A stretch of DNA of 64,000 nt from Actinosynnema sp. ALI-1.44 (GTDB lineage: Bacteria > Actinomycetota > Actinomycetes > Mycobacteriales > Pseudonocardiaceae): positions 186,001 through 250,000 of the forward strand of contig NZ_MTQO01000052.1 of assembly GCF_001984155.1 (NCBI RefSeq), in the 5' to 3' direction. Each line of letters starts with the position of its first letter. Position 1 is the first letter of the stretch. A program made the position numbers and the translations under genes. The notes beneath the pieces were generated by a model that worked only from the letters and a program-made list of their open reading frames with translations, searched no databases and had not been told where the DNA came from. Below are positions 41,185-50,842 of the stretch, one piece after another.

Positions 41185-42566
41185 GGGGCACCACCCGCCA
41201 TCGCCAGGCCGATCCGGTCGGGGTCGGCGTCCGCGCGGCCGAACTCGGCGGTGATCCTGCCCTCGTACATCACCAGGATCCGGTCCGACAAGGCCAGGAT
41301 CTCGGTCAGCTCCGACGAGATCAGCAGGATGCCGTGCCCGGCGTCGCGGTACGCGACGAGCTGCGCGTGGATGTTCTCGATCGCGCCGACGTCCACACCT
41401 CGCGTCGGCTGCTCGACCACGAGCAGCGGCGCGTCGTGCGTCAGCTCCCTGCCGAGGATGGCTTTCTGCTGGTTGCCGCCCGACAGCGTGCCCATCGGCT
41501 GCCGCTCGGTCGCCCGCACGTCGAACCGCGAGATGATCGCACGGGCGTGCTTCCTGATCTCCGACGGGCGCAGGAGTCCGCCGCGCGACAACGGACGGCG
41601 GCGGTGGAACCCGACCGCGAGGTTGTCGGCCACGCTCGCCGACGCGGCCGATCCCGTCTCGCCGCGCTCCTCCGGCACGTGCGCGGCTCCGGTGACGCGC
41701 GAGACCAGCTCGTTCTGGCCGTTGCCCGCCACTCCGGCGATGCCGACGATCTCGCCTGCCCTGACCGTCAGCTCGGGCAGCTCCAGCACCGGCTCGCCCG
41801 GTGTGCCCGCCGGGTGGACCCGGTCGAGGTCGATCTCGCGGCCGGTCATGGCCGACGCGAGCGAATGCGGCGTGAAATCGGTTGTCGGACCGTGCGCGCT
41901 GACCTTTCCATCACGCATCACGGTCACGTGATCACTGACAGCGAGCACTTCCTGGAGCTTGTGCGACACGAACAACACCGTGCGCCCTTCGGCGGCCAGC
42001 GCCCGCAGCACGCCGAACAGGCCGTCGGTCTCGCCAGGAGTGAGCACGGCCGTCGGCTCGTCCAGGATCAGCACGTCCGCCGAGCGGTAGAGCAGCTTGA
42101 GGATCTCCACTCGTTGACGTACCCCGACCGGCAGGTCGCCGACCCGGTCACCGGGCCGCACCCGCAGGTCGTGCCGGGCGACCAACTCGTCGACGGCCCG
42201 CGCGGCGGCCTTGCGGTCCAGCAGCCCCCGGCGGGTCGGCTCACGTCCGAAAACGACGTTCTCGGCCACGGTCAGCTGCGGGAACAGCGCGAACTCCTGC
42301 TGCACCATGCCGACACCCGCGTCGATGGCCTGCGACGGCGAGCCGAACGCGACCGGCTCGCCGCGCAGCGCCACCGTGCCGGAGTCCGGCCGGTACAGTC
42401 CATAGAGGATCGACATCAGCGTCGACTTGCCCGCGCCGTTCTCGCCCATCAGCGCGTGGATCTCCCCCGCGCCGACATCGAGGTCGACGTGGTCGTTGGC
42501 CAGCACGCCGGGGAACCGTTTGACGATCCCCCGCATCGACACGCCGCTCATCGCTTGGCTGCTCAC
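41181..42566 (-). CDS. Tandem-cassette ABC ATPase of a BMP-type nucleoside importer
   Basis: A 461-residue double ATPase. Cassette 1 is complete: MGENGAGKST, LPVGVRQRVEILK and LILDEPTAVL. Cassette 2 has the degenerate Walker A AGVAGNGQ, LSGGNQQK and VVEQPTRGVD, but only about 20 residues link AGNGQNEL to VPEERG, where relatives have some 55, so the protein is shorter than the usual 500 or more. The GTG at 42566 overlaps the stop of the lipoprotein gene (GTGA). Coupling with the downstream permeases makes a single import system. Confidence 0.9.
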   Translation of the reverse strand: MSSQAMSGVSMRGIVKRFPGVLANDHVDLDVGAGEIHALMGENGAGKSTLMSILYGLYRPDSGTVALRGEPVAFGSPSQAIDAGVGMVQQEFALFPQLTVAENVVFGREPTRRGLLDRKAAARAVDELVARHDLRVRPGDRVGDLPVGVRQRVEILKLLYRSADVLILDEPTAVLTPGETDGLFGVLRALAAEGRTVLFVSHKLQEVLAVSDHVTVMRDGKVSAHGPTTDFTPHSLASAMTGREIDLDRVHPAGTPGEPVLELPELTVRAGEIVGIAGVAGNGQNELVSRVTGAAHVPEERGETGSAASASVADNLAVGFHRRRPLSRGGLLRPSEIRKHARAIISRFDVRATERQPMGTLSGGNQQKAILGRELTHDAPLLVVEQPTRGVDVGAIENIHAQLVAYRDAGHGILLISSELTEILALSDRILVMYEGRITAEFGRADADPDRIGLAMAGGAP

Positions 42567-43612
42567 TGCTTGGCTGGGTCTTCGACCGTGATGGCGCCGG
42601 AGACGATCTGGTCGCGCAACTCCCCGACCCGTTCGATCACGTCCGGATAGCGTGCGACCACGCACTGCGACGAAGCCGCCTCCGGCTGGAGTCCGGTCAA
42701 CGCGATGCCATTTTCTTTGAGTCCGTACGACTTCGTGCCGCCGTTCTGTCCACTCAGGATCGCGTCGACGCCGTCGCCGATCACCACGTCGGTCCGCTTG
42801 ACGACGTTGTCCACGACCTGACCAGGGCTCAAGGGGCACTGGTCGACATCGACGCCGTACGCGAAGAACCCGCCCTGCTTGGCCGCTTCGAACACGCCGG
42901 GGTTGCCCGCCGCCGAAGCAGCACCCATCACCTGGTCGACGCCCTGCCCGCCGAGCGTCGCGGTGAGCGCCTTCGCCCGCGCCGGGTCGTTGAACGGGTT
43001 CGAGCCGCCGATGTACAGCGGTGTCAACGTTGTCCCCGGCTTGACCTTCTCCGCGCCCTGACCGAACGGGACGGAGAACCGGCGGAACTGCGGCGTGTCC
43101 AACGCGACCACCGCACCGACTTTCCCGGTCCTGCTCAGCAGTCCCGCCTCGGCACCGGCGAGGTAGCTCCCCTCGTACTCGCGGAACACCGCGCAGGTGA
43201 CGTTCGCGAACGGCTTGGCCGTGCACGAGTCCACGAACAGGAACTTCTGGCCGGGACTGCGCTCGGCCTCGGCCGCGATCGCGTCCGCGAAGTTGAAGCC
43301 GACGGCGACGACGACAGCGGGCTTCTCGCGCACGGCCGCGGCGAGGTTCTGCTGAATCGATGCGGGATCGGTGCTCTGGTAGACCTTCTGGCCACCCTTG
43401 TGCCTGGCCGCGGCCGACTCGACCCCGCGCACGGCCAGTTTGAAGAAGTCGTTGACACCCACCGGGTTCGGTGTGACCAGCACCAAGGCCGGACCGCCGG
43501 AACTCCCGGCCGGGCCCGGCGCCGCACCGGGGGCCCTGGCCGCATTGCACCCGGCGAGCAACCCCACAGCCGCGGCGAGTGCACCAACCTGCAACAATGT
43601 TCTCGGTGTCAT
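42563..43612 (-). CDS. BMP-family nucleoside-binding lipoprotein
   Basis: A 349-residue Bmp/PnrA-like protein. The signal peptide ends in the lipobox VGLLAGCNAA, so the mature protein is anchored outside the membrane. The body shows FNFADAIAAEAERSPGQKF and GVDVDQCPL, typical of the family that binds purine nucleosides. The ATG at 43612 begins MTPRTLLQV. It is the first gene of a four-gene importer operon; a TATGAT -10-like box is at 43695-43690 on the minus strand. Confidence 0.9.
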   Translation of the reverse strand: MTPRTLLQVGALAAAVGLLAGCNAARAPGAAPGPAGSSGGPALVLVTPNPVGVNDFFKLAVRGVESAAARHKGGQKVYQSTDPASIQQNLAAAVREKPAVVVAVGFNFADAIAAEAERSPGQKFLFVDSCTAKPFANVTCAVFREYEGSYLAGAEAGLLSRTGKVGAVVALDTPQFRRFSVPFGQGAEKVKPGTTLTPLYIGGSNPFNDPARAKALTATLGGQGVDQVMGAASAAGNPGVFEAAKQGGFFAYGVDVDQCPLSPGQVVDNVVKRTDVVIGDGVDAILSGQNGGTKSYGLKENGIALTGLQPEAASSQCVVARYPDVIERVGELRDQIVSGAITVEDPAKQ

Positions 43613-43879
43613 GCCGGGGATGCTAATCCGAAAGTCCCACCATATGATCAACATCCCAGTCCACGAGACGACACCCGGCGAGCACGACGATCATAGGATG
43701 TCTTTCGAACTGATCACGTTTTGACACATTCCGGCAGTACAGTTCACGTCCCTCGCACATATTGATGGTTGCGTCACTTCGAAGGCGCGGCAGATGATTG
43801 CCGCGCACGGGGTACGAGTTGCGACATCCAGGTGGTGGCCCTGCCGATGCACGCGCCGGCCGTTAGGCACGGAAGCACA
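43613..43879. other. 267-bp divergent promoter region
   Basis: This AT-richer spacer separates the nucleoside importer (leftward) from the GGDEF/EAL gene (rightward). A TATGAT box lies on the minus strand at 43695-43690 and a perfect TTGACA at 43721-43726 on the plus strand, though no good -10 follows the latter at 16-18 bp. Confidence 0.45.
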
Positions 43880-46800
43880 GTGACTGAACGGGAAGACGAG
43901 GTACGGCCGAAGCGCAAACGTTGGCGGATATGGCACAAGCTGGCCACCATCGGCATCGCGTTCACCGCGTTGCTCGCGGGCGCGACATATCTGTTGCTCG
44001 AAGCCAACTCCCGTCGCATCGACATGACCGCCAACGAACTGCGTGGTGTCGAATACCTGCGTCCCCTGACGACGCTGTTGCCTGATCTGGCAACCCACAA
44101 GAAGTACACGCGTCAGGTTGGCACTTCGACACGGCCCGCAGCAGATCTTGTGCCCCTGCGTGAACGGATCAACAGCGGTTATGCCCTCTTGGCCGAAGTG
44201 GACGCGCGGCTCAACGGGGACCTGCGGACCACAAGTGCGGATCTGAACGCCACCGCGTTGCCTGCCGCACAGGCACAGAGCTGGCAGAGAGTCCTGTCCG
44301 GACCCCAGGAACGGACGAACACCGACGCGGCGCAGGCGATGTTGATCGGCGACGTCCGGACGCTGATCGGGTACGTCGGGGCGACGTCCAACCTGGTGCT
44401 CGACCCCGATCTGGGCACGTACCACCTCGCCGACGCGATGGTGGTGTGCTCGCCGGAGCTGGTGATCAGGATCAGCGGACTCGGCAACACCGTGGACGAC
44501 CTGCTCACCAGCCGCGAGATCACCCTGCCCGACCGGACCAAGGTGGCCGGTGACGTGGCGATGCTGATGCGGCACGCGGACGTGCTGCAGGACAACCTCT
44601 TCACCGCGTTCCGCGCGATGAGCACCACGGCCGACGGCCGCGAGATGCGTGACCACCTCGCGCCGCGGCTGCGTACGGCGTACCTGGCATTGACCGATCT
44701 GGCCACAATGACCACTCGCGATTTCGTCGAGGCGACGACAGTCCGGCTCGACCGGACCGCATACGCGCGTGCGATCGACGGCGCAGCGGCCACAATGGCT
44801 ACGCTCTGGACGGCGATCCTGGATCAGGAAACGCGCATGCTGCGGATCCGTCAGGACAGCGACATGGCGGACCGGGCGTTCGCGCTGACCGGTGTGCTCG
44901 CCGCATTCGTGATCGCGGTGCTGCTAACGGTATGGCTGGCGCGACGGATGAGTACGGATATCGGCGCGGTCGCCAGAGGAGCGACCAGCTTGGCGAAAGG
45001 CAACTTGGCGGAACGCGTACAGGTGCGTAGCCGCGACGAGATCGGTGACATGGCGACTGCTTTCAACGGAATGGCACACCAGTTGCAGGAGATGGTCGAG
45101 GAACAACGGCTGTCGGAGCTGCACCTGAGACAGGAACACGACTTCGTCGACGCGGTGCTGAACGTCGCGGGCAGCCTGATCGTGGTGTTCGACCGCGGCG
45201 GGCGGATCGTGCGGTTCAACCGGGCGTGCGAGCTGATCACCGGATACGCGTTCGCCGAGGTGGTGGGCAGACCGTTCTGGGATCTGTTCCTGCCGGAGGA
45301 GGAAAGGGCGTCGACGGCGCTCTACTACCGGGACATCGAACCGTCGGACCTGCCCGCGGTCTACGAGCACACGTGGATCCGCCGCGACGGCGAACGGTTC
45401 GACGTGTCCTGGTCCAACGGCGCGATCGTCGACGACGACGGCGAGGTCACGCACGTGATCTCGACGGGAATCGACGTGACCGCGCGCCGGGCGGCCGAAC
45501 GGGACCTGCGCGACGCGGAAGCGCGGTTCCGGCAGGCCTTCGACCACGCGTCGATCGGGATGTGCCTCGTCGGCGAGGGCGGGGTGTTCCTGCAGGTCAA
45601 CAAGGCGTTGTGCGACATGCTCGGCCGGACAGAGGACCAGTTGCTGTCGTTGCGGGTGGTGGACGTGAGCCACCCCGACGACTACGCGGTGGGCGGCGCG
45701 GCGGTCGCGGCCATGAAAGCGGGCAGCAACGAGCCCTTCCACGGCATCAAGCGGTACTACCACGCGGACGGCCGGGTCGTCTGGGGCCAGGTCACGGTGT
45801 CCCCGGTGCGCCCGCACAACAACGCGCCGGTGTACCTGGTCACGCAGATCGAGGACATCACCGAACGCCGTGCGGCGGAGGCCCGCCTGGTCCACCAGGC
45901 GCTGCACGACTCGCTGACCGGCCTGCCCAACCGGGCACTGCTGATGGACAGGCTCAAGCAGGTGCTCGCCCGCGCCGACCGGCACCCGTCGCTGACCGCC
46001 GTGATGTTCATCGACCTCGACGGGTTCAAGGACATCAACGACAGCCTCGGCCACGACATCGGCGACGAGGTGCTGCGGGAGATCGCGAAGCGGATCAGCG
46101 GCCAGGTCCGGCCCGCGGACACCGTCGCGCGGCTGGGTGGCGACGAGTTCGTGGTGCTGTGCTCGGACCTGGCAGGCGAGCAGAACGCGGTGGAGATCTC
46201 CGAACGGCTGACGTCGGCGGTGGGCAAGCTCGTGGTGCTGCCGGGGCACGAGGTCGAGGTCGAGGTCACCGCCAGCATCGGCATCGCGTTGTCCGACAAC
46301 GAGTCCCTGACGCCGGAGGACATGCTGCGCAACGCCGACGCGGCGATGTACGGCGCCAAGACCCAGGGCAAGAACCGCTGGCAGATCTTCGACGAGACGC
46401 GGCGGGCCCGCGCGGTCGACCGGGTCGCGGTGGCGTCCACGCTGCGCCAGGCGTTGCGCGACGAGAAGTTCGTGCTGCACTTCCAGCCGGTGATCGAGCT
46501 GGGCACGGGCAAGGCGGTCGCGGTGGAGTCGCTGGTGCGGCTGCGGGAAGAGAACGACCGCCTGCTGCCGCCTGCCGCGTTCATCCAGGTGGCCGAGGAC
46601 AGCGGGCTGATCGTGCCGATCGGGACGTACGTCCTGCAAGAGGCGTGCCGCCAGCTCGCGCTGTGGCGCGCGGACGGTGTCGTGCCGCCGGACTTCCGCA
46701 CGGCGGTGAACCTTTCGGCCCGTCAGGCGACTCAACCGGACCTGGCCAGGACGGTCGCCCGCGCGCTGGCTGCCGCCGAGCTGGAACCGTCGGCGCTGGC

Positions 46801-47200
46801 ACTGGAGCTGACCGAGACCGTGCTGATGGACGCGGACACGTCCACGCTGCGGCAGTTCGACGAGCTCAGGGAGATGGGCGTCGGGCTGGGCATCGACGAC
46901 TTCGGCACCGGCTACTCGTCGCTGAGCTACCTCAAACGGCTGCCGGTCAGCATCATCAAGGTGGACCGGTCGTTCGTGGCCGGGCTGGTCACCGACCCGT
47001 CCGACCGGGAGATCGTGACCGCGGTGATCCGGCTCGGTCAAGCGCTCGGCCTGACCACGATCGCCGAGGGTGTCGAGGACGCCGAGCAGTTCGCCGTGCT
47101 CCAGGAACTCGGCTGCGACCAGGCGCAGGGCTACCTGCTCGGCCGTCCGCAGGCGCAGCCGCCCGCGCTGTCGGTCAACGGGATCGCGATGAATTCCTGA
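43880..47200 (+). CDS. Membrane-bound PAS-GGDEF-EAL cyclic-di-GMP enzyme
   Basis: An 1106-residue sensor. A first membrane helix (residues 20-40), an extracytoplasmic helical region to about 330, a second helix (AFVIAVLLTVWLA), a HAMP linker, two PAS domains, then GGDEF (RLGGDEFVVL near 750, with the I-site RPAD five residues before it) and EAL. In the EAL domain the signature is ESL (VAVESLVRL, near 880), but the other catalytic groups, ELTETVLM, IDDFGTGYSSL and AEGVED, are intact. It can both make and degrade cyclic di-GMP in principle. The start at GTG 43880 has GGAAG upstream; ATG 43847 is an alternative. Confidence 0.92.
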   Translation: MTEREDEVRPKRKRWRIWHKLATIGIAFTALLAGATYLLLEANSRRIDMTANELRGVEYLRPLTTLLPDLATHKKYTRQVGTSTRPAADLVPLRERINSGYALLAEVDARLNGDLRTTSADLNATALPAAQAQSWQRVLSGPQERTNTDAAQAMLIGDVRTLIGYVGATSNLVLDPDLGTYHLADAMVVCSPELVIRISGLGNTVDDLLTSREITLPDRTKVAGDVAMLMRHADVLQDNLFTAFRAMSTTADGREMRDHLAPRLRTAYLALTDLATMTTRDFVEATTVRLDRTAYARAIDGAAATMATLWTAILDQETRMLRIRQDSDMADRAFALTGVLAAFVIAVLLTVWLARRMSTDIGAVARGATSLAKGNLAERVQVRSRDEIGDMATAFNGMAHQLQEMVEEQRLSELHLRQEHDFVDAVLNVAGSLIVVFDRGGRIVRFNRACELITGYAFAEVVGRPFWDLFLPEEERASTALYYRDIEPSDLPAVYEHTWIRRDGERFDVSWSNGAIVDDDGEVTHVISTGIDVTARRAAERDLRDAEARFRQAFDHASIGMCLVGEGGVFLQVNKALCDMLGRTEDQLLSLRVVDVSHPDDYAVGGAAVAAMKAGSNEPFHGIKRYYHADGRVVWGQVTVSPVRPHNNAPVYLVTQIEDITERRAAEARLVHQALHDSLTGLPNRALLMDRLKQVLARADRHPSLTAVMFIDLDGFKDINDSLGHDIGDEVLREIAKRISGQVRPADTVARLGGDEFVVLCSDLAGEQNAVEISERLTSAVGKLVVLPGHEVEVEVTASIGIALSDNESLTPEDMLRNADAAMYGAKTQGKNRWQIFDETRRARAVDRVAVASTLRQALRDEKFVLHFQPVIELGTGKAVAVESLVRLREENDRLLPPAAFIQVAEDSGLIVPIGTYVLQEACRQLALWRADGVVPPDFRTAVNLSARQATQPDLARTVARALAAAELEPSALALELTETVLMDADTSTLRQFDELREMGVGLGIDDFGTGYSSLSYLKRLPVSIIKVDRSFVAGLVTDPSDREIVTAVIRLGQALGLTTIAEGVEDAEQFAVLQELGCDQAQGYLLGRPQAQPPALSVNGIAMNS

Positions 47201-47214
47201 CCCCGCGCGGGTCA
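47198..47214 (+). terminator. Short GC hairpin at the GGDEF/EAL stop codon
   Basis: TGACCC and GGGTCA pair around CGCGC, starting at the stop codon. The stem is only 6 bp, so it is a weak candidate. Confidence 0.3.
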
Positions 47215-47222
47215 GTACGGGT

Positions 47223-48383
47223 ATGAATGTCGATCTGTTGCGAGCCAGCCTGTCCCGCCGGGGTGTGCTGAAGGCGGGCGCGGCGGGCACTGTGCTCACC
47301 GCGTTGCCGTCCGAAGCCCACGCCACGAGCCCCGATGACGTGCCGTTCGACTACGCCGACCCGGCGAACCTGCGCGATTGGGCGCCCAGCCGGTACGGGC
47401 CGCGCGACCAACGGGGCACCCTCAACGAGGTGACGCCTGCGAAGACCGCCCGTGTCCTGCGGCAGACCTTGGACGCGAACCGCCCGGTGAAGACGTACAA
47501 CCTCGGCGCGTTGATGTGGAGTGGGTTCCCGACAATGCAGCCGTACCAGCCGGAACGGCGGCACGAGCTGAAGCTGCTGCTGGGCGGCTATCCCGCACCG
47601 CCCGGTTTCGGTGGCCACGTGGCGTTCGACGAGCCGTTCGGGGCCAACAAGCTCAGCGTGCACGAGGAACGGTTCGAGGCGTCGAACACGTTCCAGATCG
47701 GGTCCCAGTTGGACGGCCTGAACCACGTCGGCGCGGCCGGGTTGTTCTACAACGGGTTCCGGGGCCAGGACATCGCCCGTGACCACGGCACCGCGATGCT
47801 CGGCAGCGAGCACACCGGGCCGATCGTCACCAAGGGCATCCTGCTGGACGTCGTCGGCGTGAAGGCCGCGACCGGCCAGCACGACGCGCTCGGACCACCC
47901 GCGGCCAACGGTCAGCCGGTGCTCAAGGACAACTACCGGATCACGGTCGAGGACATCAAACAGGCAATGGAGTTCGGCCACATCGAGCGCATCGACCCCG
48001 GTGACGCCGTGCTCCTGCGCACCGGCTGGACCAACCTGCTGGCCCGGCGCGATCCCGCCGAGCTCGCGCGGTGGGGCGGATCCGGTGGCATGCCGGGGAT
48101 CTACCTGCGCGAAGCCCGGTACCTGGCGAGGTTCCGGCCGGTGCTGATCGGCAGCGACACGTGGACCCTCGAGGTGATGGGCAATCCCGTGAACAACGAC
48201 GGCGCGGTCATCCCCGTGCACCAGGAACTGCTGATGCGCCACGGGATCCGCATCGCTGAGTCCTACGTGCTCGACCAGTTGGCGGCTGACCGGGTGCACG
48301 AGTTCGTGTTCATCGTGACGCCCCAGTTCGTCGAGGGCGCCACGTGCGGCAACACGCCACCGGCCGCGCTGGGGCAGCCCTGA
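47223..48383 (+). CDS. Exported cyclase-family (kynurenine formamidase-like) hydrolase
   Basis: A 386-residue protein with a twin-arginine signal peptide (SRRGVLKAGAAGTVLTAL ... SEAHA). The body belongs to the cyclase/KynB-like superfamily: IGSQLDGLNHVG replaces the usual HxGTHxDxP metal motif, so the metal site is only partly conserved, and GDAVLLRTGW and SDTWTLEVMG match later strands. The family contains formamidases, isatin hydrolases and polyketide cyclases. The ATG at 47223 lies 22 bp after the preceding stop. The substrate is unknown. Confidence 0.85.
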   Translation: MNVDLLRASLSRRGVLKAGAAGTVLTALPSEAHATSPDDVPFDYADPANLRDWAPSRYGPRDQRGTLNEVTPAKTARVLRQTLDANRPVKTYNLGALMWSGFPTMQPYQPERRHELKLLLGGYPAPPGFGGHVAFDEPFGANKLSVHEERFEASNTFQIGSQLDGLNHVGAAGLFYNGFRGQDIARDHGTAMLGSEHTGPIVTKGILLDVVGVKAATGQHDALGPPAANGQPVLKDNYRITVEDIKQAMEFGHIERIDPGDAVLLRTGWTNLLARRDPAELARWGGSGGMPGIYLREARYLARFRPVLIGSDTWTLEVMGNPVNNDGAVIPVHQELLMRHGIRIAESYVLDQLAADRVHEFVFIVTPQFVEGATCGNTPPAALGQP

Positions 48384-48396
48384 CGACGTCGGCCCG

Positions 48397-50286
48397 TCAT
48401 GTGCCGAAGACGCGGCGGTAGAAGGCCAGTTCGGCTTCCAGGCTCGCGCGGACGTTCGCCGGTTTGCGGAAACCGTGCGACTCCTTGGCGAACGCGATGT
48501 ACGTGTGGTCCACGTCGTGCTCCGCCAGTTCGCCGATCAACGCGAGCGCCTGCGACGGCGGCACGACGGGGTCGGTCAGGCCCTGCAGCAGCAACAGCGG
48601 GCAGGTCTGCGGGCTGACGTGCCCGAGTGGCGAGCGTTCCCGGTACAGCTCAGCGCTTTCCGGCAACGGCCCGACCAGCGAATCGAGGTATCCGGCTTCG
48701 AAGTCGTGCGTCTGCTCGGCGAGCAGGGTCAGGTCGCTGACGCCGAAGTACGACACACCCGCGGCGAAGACAGTGCTGCGCGTCGCGGCGACCAGCACTG
48801 TCCACCCGCCTGCCGACGCGCCCCGGATGCCCAGCCTGGACTCGTCGGCCTCGCCCTGCGCGACAAGGGCTCGGGCGGCGGTCACCGCGTCGGCCACGTC
48901 GACGATGCCCCACTTGCCCAGCAGACGGTTGCGGTACGCGCGGCCATACCCGCTGGATCCGCCGTAGTTCAGGTCGAGCACACCGATGCCACGGCTGGTG
49001 AAGAACGCCTTGCCGACGTCGAACGCCGACGTCGAATGGCCGGTCGGCCCGCCGTGCGCCCACAGGACGTACGGCGGCTTCTCGCCGTCCGGCGCGCGGA
49101 ACCCGGGATTCGACGGCGGGTAGAGGAAACCGTGCACCGGTTTGCCGTCGTCACCGGTGAACTCCACTGCCCTGGCGGACGGCAGGTACGTCGTGTGCAC
49201 GAGCGCGGCCTCCGGGCGCACCACGTCGCAGTGGCCGCTGATCAGGTCCACTGTGATCACCGCGGCGGGCAGGTCGGGGCTGTAGCCGACGCAGGAAACG
49301 GTGTGACCGTCCACAGTCAACGCCGGGGCGAACGAGGTGTACGGCGTCGGGACGTCGGTGATCTTGCCCGAATCCGGTTCGAGGATGCCCAGGCGCAGCT
49401 CCCCTCGGCCGTGCAGCACGACGAGCCGCCCATCCGGGAGCACGCCGAACGGGCGACCGCCCAGGCTCCACAGCGGCTCGGCGAACTCCTCCTCACGCGG
49501 GCAGAGGTCCCGCACTGTCCCGGCCAAGTCGACCACGTGCGGGTTCCACCAGCCGGAGCGGTCGGAGATGGCGTACAGGCTTTCGCCGTCACGCCACAGC
49601 GGCGCCAGCGCCGACTCGCCGGGCCCACCGAGCACCGCTCGCTCCGGTTCGGATCCGTCGAGCCGGGCGACACGCACCTGTGCGGAGTCCCACGGCATGT
49701 CCGGCCGGTTCCAGCACATCCACGCCAGGGCCGTGCCGTCCGGCGACGGCGTCGGGAAAGCCAGGAAATCGCCTGTGTCCACCAGTTCCCGGACCGCCGC
49801 GCCGCCGTCCAGCGGGACGGCCACGATCGCGCGGACCGGAGGCGAACCGGGGATCTCCCGGACGCACCAGACCTCGGTCCCGTCCGGGGACAGCACGAAA
49901 TCGGCGTAACGCCCGGAATCCGGCCGGGTCAGCGGTACACAGCCCCCGTCAACCTCGTCCCCGCCGGTGACGAGGTACAGCCGCTGGTCCTCGTGGTTGG
50001 CGAACACCAGGCCGACGCCCGGGACCGGCAGGTAGGACTTGCCGCCGTACTCGTGCACGCGGGTACGCGCCTCGTAGCCGGGCGGGAGAACGGAAGTGAT
50101 CGTGCCGTCGACGGCCCTGTGCATGACGGTGGTTCGTCCGCCGTTGCCCGGCGGGATCTCCTGCCACCACAGCTCGCCACCTTGGATGTGGGGAAAGGCG
50201 ACCCTGATCCGGGCACTGGCGACGTCGGCCGCCGTCACCGGTGAGTCCCATTCCCCGTACGGCGCGACAACAGGATCACTGTTCAC
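48397..50286 (-). CDS. Prolyl oligopeptidase-family serine peptidase (S9)
   Basis: A 629-residue S9C-type dipeptidyl/acylaminoacyl peptidase: an N-terminal beta-propeller and a C-terminal alpha/beta hydrolase. The nucleophile Ser is in GIRGASAGGW, DLNYGGSSGYGRAY is typical for the family, the Asp lies near GLTDPVVPPSQ and the His in FAKESHGFRK. No signal peptide, so it is cytosolic. The GTG at 50286 begins MNSDPVVAPYGEWDSP. It converges closely with the cyclase-family gene. Confidence 0.93.
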   Translation of the reverse strand: MNSDPVVAPYGEWDSPVTAADVASARIRVAFPHIQGGELWWQEIPPGNGGRTTVMHRAVDGTITSVLPPGYEARTRVHEYGGKSYLPVPGVGLVFANHEDQRLYLVTGGDEVDGGCVPLTRPDSGRYADFVLSPDGTEVWCVREIPGSPPVRAIVAVPLDGGAAVRELVDTGDFLAFPTPSPDGTALAWMCWNRPDMPWDSAQVRVARLDGSEPERAVLGGPGESALAPLWRDGESLYAISDRSGWWNPHVVDLAGTVRDLCPREEEFAEPLWSLGGRPFGVLPDGRLVVLHGRGELRLGILEPDSGKITDVPTPYTSFAPALTVDGHTVSCVGYSPDLPAAVITVDLISGHCDVVRPEAALVHTTYLPSARAVEFTGDDGKPVHGFLYPPSNPGFRAPDGEKPPYVLWAHGGPTGHSTSAFDVGKAFFTSRGIGVLDLNYGGSSGYGRAYRNRLLGKWGIVDVADAVTAARALVAQGEADESRLGIRGASAGGWTVLVAATRSTVFAAGVSYFGVSDLTLLAEQTHDFEAGYLDSLVGPLPESAELYRERSPLGHVSPQTCPLLLLQGLTDPVVPPSQALALIGELAEHDVDHTYIAFAKESHGFRKPANVRASLEAELAFYRRVFGT

Positions 50287-50301
50287 CCGGGCGACCCTAT
50301 C

Positions 50302-50670
50302 TCAGGCCTCGTCGCCGTCGTCCTGGTCGCTGAAGACGAACACCCGCACCGCGAGGCCGGTGGTGGGGTGCACCTGTGCCAGGTACGCCGACACCGGGCT
50401 GCCGACGATCTCCTCGATCGCTTCCTGGAACTCCGCCTTGGTGGCTTCGTGCAGCGCCTCGTGGTGCCGGATCACCGCGTCCTTGAGCCCGCGCTCGCTG
50501 AGCACGGCGTCCGCGACAGTCAGGCTGTCCACCGACAGCACGACCAGGCTGATCGGGTCGTCGTCGCTGACCGACACCTTGACGCTGCGCGGACCGCGCC
50601 CGTAGAACGACCGCTCAAGGCTGGTGATCTTTTCGGCCACCGCGTTGCGCTGTGCTCTGGTTATCCGCAC
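50302..50670 (-). CDS. DUF2294-like protein
   Basis: A 122-residue protein whose core (ERSFYGRGPRSVKVSVSDD, HPTTGLAVRVFVF) fits DUF2294, a small family of unknown function in Gram-positive bacteria. The GTG at 50670 gives the family's usual N-terminus (RITRAQRNAVAEKI); an upstream extension to 50940 is antisense to the cysteine dioxygenase gene and unlikely. It ends 15 bp from the peptidase start on the same strand. Confidence 0.75.
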   Translation of the reverse strand: MRITRAQRNAVAEKITSLERSFYGRGPRSVKVSVSDDDPISLVVLSVDSLTVADAVLSERGLKDAVIRHHEALHEATKAEFQEAIEEIVGSPVSAYLAQVHPTTGLAVRVFVFSDQDDGDEA

Positions 50671-50842
50671 CTGGCCACCATATAGTGGCCTTTCGGGCTT
50701 TGCCGTGGTGAACGCGCCGACAACGGTGTGTTTTGCGGCGGCAGGAGCTCGAGCGAGATACCAATCCATGCTGGCCTGGAGCGACGGGTCGCCGACCCGG
50801 CGGACCAGGACACCGTGGGTTCTTGGCGAAAGGGCTTGTCTC

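Noticed and set aside
43721-43749. Consensus promoter for the GGDEF/EAL gene
   Set aside because: TTGACA is perfect, but no acceptable -10 lies 16-18 bp downstream, so a promoter was not called.
50624-50842. N-terminal extension of the cysteine dioxygenase
   Set aside because: The extension is antisense to the DUF2294 gene and contains no family sequence; the GTG at 50843 fits better.
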